The translations under genes were made by a program, and so were the position numbers. The notes under the pieces are model-generated. The model was given only the letters and a program-made list of their open reading frames with translations, ran no database searches and was not told the origin of the DNA. Shown one piece after another: positions 1-11,500 of a DNA stretch of 64,000 nt. How positions within the stretch are numbered: position 1 is the stretch's first letter; each line of letters starts with the position of its first letter. The stretch is from assembly GCA_964019165.1 (NCBI GenBank), contig OZ025270.1:1873001-1937000 (forward strand), in the 5' to 3' direction. Source of the DNA: Mastigias papua (lineage: Eukaryota; Cnidaria; Scyphozoa; Rhizostomeae; Mastigiidae).

Positions 1-299
1 AAAAGAGACGATAGGCATGCATGAAAATTTGAATTCCAAATGTGCAATAACTTACCACCTTTCTTGGGCCTCAAAAGTCGAGTATTGAACTGTTTTAAAT
101 AGGAAAAGACAAAGAATAACCCATTGAATTAGAAAGAATCTCAATTACACTATATGTGTAGCAGTAAATTCGTCAAGTAATAACAGAGGATTCTTCTCTG
201 ACATTGATGATACTCTGCAACATTAATTGATTCAGCTATAGAAAAATTTTCTTTATCAGTGACGACCGTGACATAAAAAGTTTCTTACCACTAAGAGCA

Positions 300-335
<36 letters not shown>

Positions 336-520
336 TGTATGTATGTATGTATGTATGTATGTATGTATGTATGTATGTATGTATGTATGTATGTATGTAT
401 GTATGTATGTATGTATGTATGTATGTATGTATGTATGTATGTATGTATGTATGTATGTATGCATGTATGTATGTATGCATGTATGTATGCATGTGTGTAT
501 GCGTGCGTGTGTGTGTGTCT
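300..520. repeat. (TGTA)n microsatellite
   Basis: About 190 bases of uninterrupted TGTA tetranucleotide, grading at the right end into TGCA and TGTG variants. It creates spurious open frames of Met-Tyr-Val-Cys repeats in every plus frame and of Tyr-Ile-His-Thr on the minus strand; none is a gene. Confidence 0.95.
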
Positions 521-943
521 GTGTACTATATGTATGATGTTACATTTGAATAAACTATATTATATCGTATTATATTATTTTTGCTATTTTACGGCATAGA
601 GTCCGTTCGAAAGGAAATATATCAAAGTGGTAAATGGTATCTGCCATTGTCAAGCCCTTTTTTATAAATAATTCTCTTCTAATAAAAACGTGCTTTGTTA
701 GATATTGCCAGCAGGCAAATTTAACTATTATTACCATCTTTCTCAATACCAATTCGCTAACAAGAGTAAGTACTGGAAAGATTGTTGTCCCCTGCTACGT
801 AACCTTCTTGCGAGAAACATTCATTAACAGTATGCAATGATTAAATGAAGTGAGAAATAGTGATTAATATACTATTGAACAAAACAGTATAATGTGATAA
901 AATGTAGAGTAGCAAAAATATAAAATAATATAATACAATAATG

Positions 944-985
<42 letters not shown>
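521..985. other. AT-rich spacer ending in a (TA)n tract
   Basis: No gene recognised. The stretch is AT-rich and ends in about 40 bases of TA dinucleotide (about 945-988) that directly abuts the left terminal inverted repeat of the composite transposon. TA-rich DNA is a common target for Tc1/mariner-type insertion, so the tract may be part of the insertion site. Confidence 0.6.
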
Positions 986-992
<7 letters not shown>

Positions 993-1079
993 CAGGATAC
1001 TGGTCAGAAAAGACACAGCAGCTTAGTCAGTACTAATAGTTTCATGCCTTACGGCAATCCTCAGCCGAGGCATGCAACT

Positions 1080-1358
1080 ACAATCAATGCCAAAAGTCTT
1101 GGAACACTTACTGTATTTTTTGATCTGGCTGGTGAGCGTTCCCCTCTCCCCTTGAAAACAATGTTGATTTATACAGGTTTTATACACAGTAAGTAAGTCA
1201 AATTGCTTTCACACAACTGTCAGCTAACCCAACCGTCAATTCAACATTGTTCTGGGGGGTAGGGGGGGCGTAATCCGTTGTGCTTCACCGGAATCTCATA
1301 ATTGTCACATAAAATGCTGCGGTCAAAGGGTGTTCCAAGGACTTTTGGCAGTGATTGT
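1080..1358 (+). repeat. 279-bp MITE-like repeat, copy 1
   Basis: This sequence is identical base for base to 4155-4433 (constant offset 3075). Its own two ends are imperfect inverted repeats: each end read inward begins ACAATCA and continues TGCCAAAAGTC with a GGAACAC block. It therefore looks like a small non-autonomous DNA transposon. The open frame that crosses it is not a gene, because it recurs unchanged in the second copy. Confidence 0.8.
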
Positions 1359-1979
1359 CTGAGACAGATACTGCCCATGCAATAGTATGACAATAAAATA
1401 TATATGTATCATAGGGTTTTCCAAGGTCCTGATTTCAATGGAAATATTTCCAAATCGTTATCTCTATTGGTTTTGGCAGGAGCCATGGTGGGGTACGTGA
1501 AAAGGTAGCATTTTCACTGTGAGAGACAAACTATAAATGTTGTAACAGAACATCACATTCTATGTCAAATTTTCTGGTGTGGATTGAAGATTAGGTTGTA
1601 TGCTATAAAAACAGAACACTGCTACTGGAATGCCATTCCGTGCACTTCGCTGCACCAGAAACGAACTACAGCAAAGACGTCGAATCTTCGAGCGACACAC
1701 CACTTTTTGCCCCTGCAAAAGCACCCATTTTTTTTGGTAAAAGCCTCTGTTATACAAGATTGTGAGATTGAAATGATGCAGGTACGATGGGGCTTCTTCT
1801 ATGTCAACTAGCAGTTCTAGCAACAGGAGCAGAAAATGCCTCCCCATGCGGTCATTGTGTCGCATAGATGTTGTTGCAATAGTGGACATAGGCACGTCAC
1901 TTTTGTAAACACTATTGTTCCTCCGTAGCGTTGACAAGCTACGGTGTCATTGTAATGGTAGCGAAAGTGCAATTTGGCC

Positions 1980-2372
1980 ACGGTTTACCATTTCTATTTT
2001 CCCTTCTATCCTTTACTGGTAGTAGGTACCCAAGAACAGACAATGCTAAAAGTGGTACATCGATATGTACCTTCATGAGATGACGCGAAAATACATGTCT
2101 ATTACTCGTACCTTAGTGAAATCTGGGAAATAGCCACGGTTTACCATTTTACGCAGATAAACATGAATAGGATCAAAGTCAGATTTCAAAAAAATGGTAA
2201 ACCGTGCAGTTTTTCTCGTTTTTCTCAGAAAATCTTGAGCAGATTTATTCACAAATATAGACAGCTGTAATTTGTGTTCATGTACCACTTTTTCCAAACT
2301 TGCAGCAATATCGAAGAATTCCTTCGTATTTTATAAGGAAAACTAGAATGGTAAACCGTGATGGTAAACCGT
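1980..2372. repeat. Five copies of a 12-base motif (ATGGTAAACCGT), both orientations
   Basis: Perfect copies lie at 1980-1991 and 2136-2147 (reverse) and at 2194-2205, 2348-2359 and 2361-2372 (forward). They sit between the left repeat and the 3' end of the transposase gene, inside the composite transposon. Clustered short repeats in both orientations are typical of subterminal transposase-binding sites, but that role is inferred. Confidence 0.75.
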
Positions 2373-2590
2373 TGGAATATACCATTGGAGACGGAATCCA
2401 ATTCAATGCGACTTTGGGCTGAATTGAGTTTAAGTCAAAGGGCGACTGGTATTCATTGAGGACACCTTGTTGAGGACACCTTGGGAGACCATAGACAAGG
2501 GAAAATTCGCTGTAATACTGCATAATTCATGTGGTTTAAATACTAATGAACAAGCTGTAAGATATAATATTGCAAGTAATTTGAATGAAT

Positions 2591-3778
2591 TCAGTATTTA
2601 GTTCTATATCCACCAGACTTTACAATTCTCTGTAGACGAAGGGTCATTGTCTCTATAGTGCGGTCAATAACAGATGCATCATACTGGAGAAGTGTACTCA
2701 AGACCCTTTGTTTAAATGACTCAAAATCCTCCCTGATAATTTTTCGCTTCAATGCAACCTCCCTAAGACTACGCTTAATATTATGAAAAATATTTTCTAT
2801 GGGATTTAGGTCTGGTGATCTAGCTGGTATGTCTACAAGTTCAGCACCAATTTCCTGCAAGGCATCTTTCGCTACCATACTTCTTTGGCTTGGGTCGTTA
2901 TCCATAACAAGCAGTAATTTCTCCTTGCGTTTTAGCACTGCACAATCCATTAAGACCTTTTGTAGAGTTCCTTGCACAAATTTGGCAAACCACGGTCCGT
3001 TCATCTTCTCATATTCTTCAGCAAGAACCACTCCTGTTGAATGTGAGATGCCCACCAAAAGATGCAACGAACGTCCCCCTGGTAAATTTTTCGATCCTTT
3101 GCTCGTATATTTCAGCCCTTCATTGCTTTTCCTCCAGACTTTTCCACCAGCACATAACGCATCTTCATATGGCTTTTGATTGTGCCTAAAAGAGACACCG
3201 GCCAAATACAGAAGAACCTCGCCTGTCCAAAAGTGTGTGTTGTAGTTTTTCAGAGCTGTTTTTGCATACCGCACTCTGCGTTGCCTGTCATCTGATGAAA
3301 GTATACCTTTTCTTCTGGATCTCAAAAAATGATACCCAGCATCATTTAATGTACGTATAAGAGTTCTGTAGCTGATGCTTGTGATTTCACACTCTTTTGC
3401 GACGTCAACGATTCTGACGTTCGGGTTCTCATCTCTCATTTTGCGGAAAGTTCGACTAAATCTGCCCTTGACTTTCTTCGTCATCAATGTTGGTCGACCC
3501 GTTCTCTTCTTCGTACTTTGGCTAGAAAAGCCCTCCCGGCATATCCTCACAGCACTTGATGGTGAGATACCACAGCGTCGAGCAATCTCCCTGTACGACA
3601 AGGAGGACTCTCGTCGAAGGTAGCAGATATACGCTCTGGCTTTGGCACTAATTCTTACGTGAAATACCATTTTGTCTAAGTTATTCTGATGCGTGGCGTA
3701 GATGAGTATTAGATATATGACACCTTTCCTTAGATTCCCCTTTTTACCACTTAGACTTTTCCATTCGCCATATTGCAC
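2591..3778 (-). CDS. Tc1-like transposase, intact frame, first catalytic Asp replaced
   Basis: An uninterrupted 395-residue frame. Residues about 42-80 form a helix-turn-helix (SYREIARRCGISPSSAVRIC), followed by a second DNA-binding segment after a GRPTLMT linker near residue 94. The C-terminal half is the DDE domain: MDNDPSQ gives Asp293 and SPDLNPIEN gives Glu328, 34 residues apart, the Tc1-type DD34E spacing. The place where this family has its first Asp reads YLAGVSF, with Ala193; GCC needs only one base change from an Asp codon. The protein would cut and paste the surrounding element through its TIRs, but as written it should be catalytically dead. Translation may really begin at Met37, which removes an N-terminal stretch unlike the family. 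The gene lies inside the 3.5-kb TIR element. Confidence 0.85.
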   Translation of the reverse strand: MQYGEWKSLSGKKGNLRKGVIYLILIYATHQNNLDKMVFHVRISAKARAYICYLRRESSLSYREIARRCGISPSSAVRICREGFSSQSTKKRTGRPTLMTKKVKGRFSRTFRKMRDENPNVRIVDVAKECEITSISYRTLIRTLNDAGYHFLRSRRKGILSSDDRQRRVRYAKTALKNYNTHFWTGEVLLYLAGVSFRHNQKPYEDALCAGGKVWRKSNEGLKYTSKGSKNLPGGRSLHLLVGISHSTGVVLAEEYEKMNGPWFAKFVQGTLQKVLMDCAVLKRKEKLLLVMDNDPSQRSMVAKDALQEIGAELVDIPARSPDLNPIENIFHNIKRSLREVALKRKIIREDFESFKQRVLSTLLQYDASVIDRTIETMTLRLQRIVKSGGYRTKY

Positions 3779-4154
3779 GGACAGGAAATTAGTGGGTTTG
3801 AATAGAAACTGTATGCCATATGAGTAAAATTTGTCATGTATTGAAGAGTTTCCTGCTGCCAGTATGTGTTTACTACGTATTAATCATTTGTTTTTATTGC
3901 ACGAGTTTTCGATACTGACAAGAACGGGGACAAAGAAAGACAATTATTTGTGACTAAGAGACAACTGTGACTATAAGAATAATACACCTAAATTAGCAAC
4001 TCATGAGGCAGAATTCTATGAACCCCTTTAATTCTACACCTTCCCCCCAATATATGTAATTTTAGATGGCACCATTGAACTCAGCACTATGGAAAACCCC
4101 TACCCCCCACCAACTATTTCCTGTACACCTCAACGTTTTACAGATTTTCCTCAG

Positions 4155-4433
4155 ACAATCAATGCCAAAAGTCTTGGAACACTTACTGTATTTTTTGATC
4201 TGGCTGGTGAGCGTTCCCCTCTCCCCTTGAAAACAATGTTGATTTATACAGGTTTTATACACAGTAAGTAAGTCAAATTGCTTTCACACAACTGTCAGCT
4301 AACCCAACCGTCAATTCAACATTGTTCTGGGGGGTAGGGGGGGCGTAATCCGTTGTGCTTCACCGGAATCTCATAATTGTCACATAAAATGCTGCGGTCA
4401 AAGGGTGTTCCAAGGACTTTTGGCAGTGATTGT
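4155..4433 (+). repeat. 279-bp MITE-like repeat, copy 2
   Basis: An identical direct copy of 1080-1358. Its right end overlaps by one base the right 53-bp TIR of the composite element, so the two structures abut. See copy 1 for the inverted ends. Confidence 0.8.
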
Positions 4434-4485
4434 ATTAGTACTGACTAAGCTGCTGTGTCTTTTCTGACCAGTATTCTGCAAATAT

Positions 4486-7400
4486 TTATGCTCTTCTCCT
4501 GGGATTGAGCACTATATTCGGTTTTTTGGAGATCCGACTGTATTTATTATATATATATATATTACTCTTTTATACATTTATATCTATTCATATTTTAGCC
4601 TTATATGAAACACTGCTTTTTGCTTTCTGTTAGTTAGCTACATGTTAGTAGCCCACATAAAATAATGTTAAAGTGATGATGATAATAATATTAATACATA
4701 TAACAGCATAGGTAGTCTTGAAGTAACCTATAAACTCTCATTTGCATCTACTCCCCATTTACTCATATTGCTAGCGTGTGATTCGTAACTTAACATCTAT
4801 GATTGTTTTAGGGAACCAGTCCCAATCTCCTGACCAAGTAGAGGTAATAGTACTATCAAAAACTGGCGTTCATATTTCATGGCGAGCATCATCATAACGT
4901 CATCGATAGCAACCTAGTCCATCCCCTGACACAGGTAAAGAAAACTCGCAATAGATCTGGTTATTTACAAAGCTATGCCTCTGCATTTGATTGTTAAAAC
5001 TCTCTAATCAGAAAAGGAGAAAGAGTTAACTTTCAATTCTATCAGTATTCTCTAAATACGTTACTGTGAAATGTGGAGCCGGCTTGTGCAAAAAGTTATA
5101 ATTGCTGAATAACATATACCGTTCTTCACACATTAAAATCATTGCTCTTTACGCATAGCTTATGGTTTTTAACCTAAGAAGGATAACAATTCGGTGCCCT
5201 TACAAACTGTGAAGGCAGGCAATTCGCAGTGCTTCTTGAAATAGTGCACAAAGCTGGGATTAGATACGCAACCACACAAGAATCGATATTCATGCCGTGG
5301 CCAATTCAACAATACAAGTTGGTTTTCGTACGGTTTTCATGAAACAATACAGATTTAATGATAAAATTCAGGTTGTTCATTGGAATCCACAAGGTAATGA
5401 CTTGTAACTATGGAAATGTAAGCGGTCATGCAGCTATAATGCTAATGCTACATTTCCCTCTCATTACTGGCGGGGGGAGGGGGGATTATAATAGACCACC
5501 CCTATCTGAACCACACCCTACAATACAGTATAGTGTACAAAAATTATGCAACAACAGGGTGACAAGCACCAATGATATGATATGGACTTATGCCTTGGTA
5601 GAAGCGTTCCATCCCCTCAGCCTGCTTCGCATCGAATTCGGACGAATTACAAAAATGATTATGGAGAAATTTGGAGAGACATGTCCACCCAGTCGCCCCC
5701 ATAGTGTCGTCACTGGCGAGATCGGTACCAAGCAATGCAATGTTTGTGCACTTAAAGTAAAATAGAAATGGCGCTTGGAATTTTCCGATGAGGGGGCCGA
5801 CTCTTCAGACGGTTGGACTGCGGTGTGCTAACAGGGTACTAGAACTGGTAAAATAGCTCCGAGAAAAGAGCTCTTCATCTGTCGATGGGTGATTAGCATG
5901 CTTCGACGGGGGGCTATAGTCCCCTCTAACAATCCCCTGGCGCCACCTCTGAAGCAAAAGGCACATACAGTTTTCTACTAAAAGAAGCTATAGCTTTCGT
6001 CGCAACACTCATTCCAGTGGCTAACCACAAGCTATAAAGTTATATTGAAGCATGTACTGAAAGAGGCCAAACCTCGCTACAGAGTGTAACGCGATGGAGG
6101 CTGATATGATAATAAAGAGACAAAATAGAGGTTTAGAATTTACCTGGGATTGATGCGGTAAATTTAGGTATGGATAAATGGTGCAACATGCGCAGGAGCG
6201 TAAATCATATTCTACGAGGTTCTTTTATCAGAATACAGGGCTCAATCGTATTCAATAAGTCGTTGCCGCTGATTTTGAAATTTACTCTCAAATAATATGA
6301 ATTCTTGCTGCCTTCTCTATCGATCACATAGGTACTCAAAACAGATACACAACCGTAAAAATTCCAATGCATAAAGTTGACGTTCCCTTAGAGAAATGAA
6401 AAGATAGAATCTAACAAACTGAGTGCATATTTCAGGAAGATTGTCGGAGCAGGGCGTCAAGTCGGAGAGCTTTTGGCAAAGTGTTTTGGCGTAAAATTAC
6501 ATTGCGAGCAATTTTGGCGCAACTGTCACTGTAATTCCAACAGCCAAGTAGCAGCTTGCAAACAATGATCATTAATTAGCCCTTCTTTCTGCTCATAACT
6601 TAAACCCTTTATGTCGCAGAGAAAGACTGCGCCAACCAACTCAAGTTGGCGCAGAGAAAACCGCGCACGTTCAACGTCACATTCACCCTGGTTTAATACA
6701 AGATCTAGCAGCTTTGCGCTTCAGCATTCTGACGTAAGAAAACATCGTGTAAATCTGGAACGTCATCTTTAAGCGTCTTCAACTGAATGGTTCTCTACAA
6801 GTTAAAGCTCTGACGAACCGTAAATTTTGACAATAAATATGACTTATAGATAAACATCACAGAAACGACGATAGGATTTAATAAATAAATAAAACATGCT
6901 TTGAGACATGAAAAGGATTCGGGGATCAACCGAGGCATAGTTTCTCGATCACTTCAAATTTACGGTCATTTATGTGAAATTTCTCTGTGATGACAACCTT
7001 TGGAAACATATTACTTACGGTTTGATTTGATAGATTAAATAACTGATAGACCTAATAAATTAAATAGATTAAAATTCAAGGAAAGAAATCAGAGATGACT
7101 CCAGATCATAAGTTCTCATGTTTTTCTAATGAAATCACGAAATTACTGAAAAATGACACGGGTAGTAGAGAAAAACAGAACTGCCGAAAATCATGTTTCA
7201 TATGCGAGTGATCTGCTTCCTGTTCAAAAGGTAGTCCGCAGCAAACTACTAACTTCCTAATTCTGAGATTCGAAATAACAGGATCAAACGAAATTACACC
7301 AGCACAACAAAACTCCACAACTGTACAACAAGATTTTATATTGAATCAGCACAACTTAAAAGCAGTATTTTGGCAAAATATCGTATTTCGAGAGAATTCT

Positions 7401-8027
7401 GAAAGACGTCCAGAGTGAAATAGCATAGAAGCAAGACTAGCAGGAAAATAGAGGAGTTCCTGGTGAAAAAAGAGAAGAGGTAGTTCACCTTTTGTGAGAA
7501 CAAACGTTAATGATCTATGAAGAGCGTTTCTTGAGTGTGAATGGGGTCATAGCTAAAACATGTATGTATGGAAACGTGTGCTCTTACGAGACCTAGCTAT
7601 AAAAAAACTAGCGATCAGAAAACTAAAAATTTAAAGAAACTTTGATACTCAATTTGATAAGGCTGAGAAAGCTCATTCTTCTGTATTCAACTCATTTACA
7701 AACTCCTCTGGTTGCTAAGGAATTCCGAACAGTGCAAACTGATATTTTTCAGCACATTTGATAACTCTCACAAACAAGACAAGGTAGGCAGTTACGAAAG
7801 TAAACAGTGGAAATGTAAAGATTCATTCATCTTTTTCAGTGAGAAACTCTTTAAAAACCTCAAGGACAGAGTTCACCAAAAGACCAATATTGATGTCAAT
7901 CCTTTGCTGCTTATAGAAAGTTGGCGTATAACATGGCAAACATAAACGTTCTAGTGACGTAGTTCAGTGTCCAGCTCCCACAGATGTCATTCAATACGAA
8001 GACAATAAACTCGTATCGGAACATTTA
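4486..8027. other. Spacer downstream of NFRKB, no gene recognised
   Basis: I found no convincing coding exon, RNA gene or complete element on either strand. It holds a short (TA)n at about 4546-4562 and a perfect 10-bp hairpin at 6627-6654. The longest open frame (5358-5765, plus, 135 codons) has no recognisable motif and no flanking splice logic. Confidence 0.5.
6627..6654. other. Perfect 10-bp inverted repeat (hairpin)
   Basis: The arms 6627-6636 and 6645-6654 are exact reverse complements (CTGCGCCAAC) around an 8-base loop, in an otherwise unannotated spacer. The arms are GC-rich compared with their AT-rich surroundings. No protein or RNA context gives it a function. Confidence 0.6.
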
Positions 8028-8591
8028 CTACGGCAGCGACTCTTCAAATGAAGGATCAATTTGTGGCAGGAACTCAGCAGTGTTTTGATTCAGTAACAAA
8101 TGATCAGATAAACTGACATGGCGCAACGGGTCTTGTTGGCTTGATCCAATCGAAACTCTATGCTCCGACTTTGGGATTTGCAATGTCATGCCCGTAGAAG
8201 GAAATGATCCCAATGCTCCTCGTGGAAACGTGATCTTCAATGGAACAGCAGTTTGAAGGGTGTGTTGGTTTGAAGTTGAAACGGGAAGAGGTCCCTGCAC
8301 CTGTGCAAAGTAAGCCAGATGCTCAGCGAACGGGCTTGTTGTCGTTAAGACTTCTTCTTTAACATTTAAGTAATCCGAATGAAATGACGTATTCATGGGA
8401 CTCGAGGAAGGAGGGCTTGCTACATCTGACTGCTCCACAGGCAAGAGTTGCTCTGAATTCGGCGATAAATAAGCAGTCTGCTTTGGTCTTTTGCCGCCTT
8501 TCTTTGGTTTTTCGCTGCTACTCTTTGACGGCTTGACTTTTACTTTTGTTAGGTCATCTGAGGTTGAGGATTGGTCTTGCCCTGATCTTTT
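8028..8591 (-). CDS. NFRKB: NFRKB terminal exon
   Basis: The last exon has 187 codons plus stop and follows a TAG acceptor after an ATTCA-rich tract. It begins with a basic, Ser/Lys-rich segment (KPKKGGKRPKQTAYLSPN) and continues as low-complexity Ser/Pro/Gln sequence with no fold that I recognise. It corresponds in position to the long disordered tail of vertebrate NFRKB but is much shorter. The upstream exon 9577-9501 (ERIHQASAAAAMAKKQ) joins it in phase 0 and matches ERIHQAQAAAAKARK of the vertebrate protein. Confidence 0.8.
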   Translation of the reverse strand, partial: KRSGQDQSSTSDDLTKVKVKPSKSSSEKPKKGGKRPKQTAYLSPNSEQLLPVEQSDVASPPSSSPMNTSFHSDYLNVKEEVLTTTSPFAEHLAYFAQVQGPLPVSTSNQHTLQTAVPLKITFPRGALGSFPSTGMTLQIPKSEHRVSIGSSQQDPLRHVSLSDHLLLNQNTAEFLPQIDPSFEESLP

Positions 8592-11500
8592 CTATGAATG
8601 AAAAGGTTGGATTAATGAAATCATAGAGTTTACGGTTATCCTATATCTCATGAGGTTACTCCCTACTGTTCAAAAGTGAAGGTTGCCATTCTGCAGTTGT
8701 GGAAAAGGACGCTGCAAAACCTTATGGTTTGAAACACACCTACCAACATGCTCAATGTTATGTACCTACTTGGCAATGTTGGCTATCATGTGAAAAAAAT
8801 ACGAAGCAGAATCCAGGCTTCTGGCTTCATAGAAATCCCATATTCAGCCTCTGAATTTCAGAATCACTTCTAGATTGTTGCGTACAAGTAAGCTGGCTAA
8901 CTACAGTTGAAGGGAACTTAAAAGCTGCTCTTGCAGGCTAAAACCTGGAACGTCCAGGTGAATAGGAATGCTTGGTATTACTACCTAAGCTGGTTACCGA
9001 CAAGGTAATAAACGAGATTCGTTCTTGAAATGACGGGATAACAATAGCATGATCAAGGCAATTTGTGAGTTACGACTGACTATTGCAGTATCAAACAGCC
9101 GCCCATAGTGTGGTCTGTGTTCAAGGGGTATCGTTAGGGAAACAGGGAAAGTGAATGATGAAGATGAAAGTTAGCAATTATTCTATCCTGAATAATATAA
9201 AGCAGATATTAACTGTGGTCTACTAAGGTCTGAACTTCTTGTTAGGGAATAGCAATCTGTATTGGCAAATAAGAACATATAAACCTCTTTATTCAACTAT
9301 ACATGAAAAAATCATTTGACTGCACAGACATATGAACTGCTCTTTAATATGAATGGTTTTGATTGTTCTTTCCTTACATTGTAGAATAGATTTCAAGCAT
9401 ATCCACCAATCAATGAAACTATCTAGATGATTCCCAATGGATTACCAACTATTAAGAATTAAAAACATTGAAAACACAAACTGTACAAATGGATTCATAC
9501 CTTGCTTGGCGCCTTCTGTTTTTGGCTCATCTGCTTCTTTGCCATGGCAGCCGCGGCACTTGCCTGGTGGATCCTCTCTAGAAATCAAACCAATTATGTA
9601 GCATACTACATAAACAATAGCACTCAAAATGCGTCAGAAGGGATGTCAAGTACACAACTTATCAACTACACACACCTGTACGCGTCAGATGCCCTATGTG
9701 CAATACGACTAGATGATCGTTAAACGTGAGAGAGCAGTCTAGTGGGCAAATGGGAATGATTGGGCTCATATCTTGAATTAATAGGGTCAACTTGTCTGGC
9801 ATTTACTTACGAGTCTAAGTTAAAAGATGAGAGGTATCTCAGTTTCAATGCGTGTTCCTATAACTCGCATAATACTAACCCAAACCTAAATACCCCATAG
9901 AGATGGAATACTCAAACCAAATTTTTCACAACAATAGACAAAATACTTGCTTTCGCATCTACTCTCGAAAAGAACAAAGATATGCTACCACCAGAGAGAC
10001 AAAATTGAAGCAGAAACAACTTGCTATGAACTAGGCTTTGTTAATGTCTACTAAGTCTTTCTCCATTTTTCAATGACTTTCTCCGTCTTTCTCCATCTCC
10101 GTTTTTTTCTTCATTTTTGGATATTTTTTCTTTTTTATGTGTGATGTAGTTAAGTTGGTCATAATTAGTATTTTAATACTATATGAATATAAAAATGAAT
10201 ATGAATGAGTATGAATGAATCTGACAAACTATGGCTAAGCCACAGAGGTCCAAGAATTACGTGGAAACGCTTTAATTAAAGTAACTATTACGAAAAGCTG
10301 TAAATAACCATCTATGTTATATGATATTAATTTATCTAGACATTAATTACATGAACGCCCGCTGGGGCCCTTGCTTTCTGGACTCTTCAAATATGAAGTA
10401 CAGTAGGTTTTAAGTGTAATCTACATGGGGGGACTTCTTCAAAAAGAATAGAAGAGAGTGAATGAAAAATGTCCGGGCCTATTAGTCTTAGCCTGTTTGT
10501 CCCTGAGCAGGATGACTTATAAGGAAATATTGCTTACCAAATTCCTCCACTGATCTCACTCGGTGAAGGTAGACCCATAATTTTCGAGTGATGTCATATT
10601 TTACACAGGGATCCTTTTCAGCATGCAGTCGATCCAAGGCACCACTGACGACCGCATGGATCTAAAATAGAACAAAAAACCAAGCTATGTTAAGCTCTGC
10701 CAAAGCATCGACGCAATCAAGGAATCACATCAACGTAATCACATCAAGTCTATGAATCACACCAATCACATCAAACAAGCTATCATAGCGTAGATTGAAA
10801 AACGGTTCTATTACTATTTGACTGACATGGAATGAATGGCCAAATGGTACGAAACACAGACGACCCGCTACTGATTGTGATCATCATAATCGTTTACCTG
10901 ACTATCTGTTGCTTCAGGATTGATAAACTGTGAATCTTTTAACAGTTGACACACCTGCAATTACATGATCCAATGTAATCAAAATATAATCCAATATGCA
11001 ATCACACAATCCAAAAATAATCAAGTCATTAGATTCACAAGCCACTTATTAGTAATCGTCGATCTACAAGCTATCGATTTATGCACTTAATCCACAATAA
11101 CTATACGATACATGTTTCACGCCAATCTTCTGATCATAGGATACTACCCATGCCCTTAATTGACTGACCTACTTTTCAAGAAATAGCTAGTTGCGTGCTG
11201 TAAGGCATTGAGTGGGGTTGTAGCAAAAGATATTTCCTGACATGTTTGAACAAGGCACCACAATTACCAACAAGCCATAGTCATGCTAATTTTTACCGAC
11301 ATGCCAAAAACTGCCGATGGCTTCGGCAAAAAGTGGGGTAGAGTGGCACCATCATACCCCCTATTTAGAAATGCCCCTAATAATAGTAGAGAACATTATC
11401 CACATTTCGCATTTTCTTTTCTTTCCATTGTAGTCCTTCTTTAATCTTACATCTTTATTCAATAAAATAAAAGTTATCTATATTAAATACAACACATCGC

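Larger units (their letters stand above)
986..4485 (-). mobile_element. Composite 3.5-kb DNA transposon (Tc1/mariner-like) with 53-bp TIRs
   Basis: Bases 986-1038 recur as the reverse complement at 4433-4485 with one mismatch in 53, giving long terminal inverted repeats for a 3,500-bp unit. Inside are two identical direct copies of a 279-bp sequence (1080-1358 and 4155-4433), a Tc1-like transposase on the minus strand (2591-3778), and five copies of a 12-base motif next to the transposase 3' end. The right 279-bp copy runs straight into the right TIR; the left copy is about 40 bp inside the left TIR. The near-identity of the repeats suggests a young structure. Whether this is one transposon that carries MITEs, or MITE insertions around an older element, is not settled from one copy. 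Confidence 0.65.

Noticed and set aside
256..599. Several overlapping open frames of Met-Tyr-Val-Cys and His-Thr-Tyr repeats
   Set aside because: They are translations of the TGTA microsatellite in different frames and on both strands.
990..1196. Plus-strand frame repeated at 4089-4271
   Set aside because: It lies in the 279-bp MITE-like repeat and is duplicated with it; the shared part is transposon DNA with no known protein motif.
1560..1937. 125-codon minus frame inside the composite transposon
   Set aside because: Same strand as the transposase but no recognisable domain, biased composition, and no evidence of a second gene in the element.
5358..5765. 135-codon plus frame
   Set aside because: No motif, no signal of splicing partners, and it contains long G runs; it looks like chance.
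10897..10936. Alternative acceptor giving a 39-base in-frame version of the frameshifted NFRKB exon
   Set aside because: It keeps the frame but has no pyrimidine tract and drops the conserved VCQLLKDSQF segment, so the frameshift reading is simpler.
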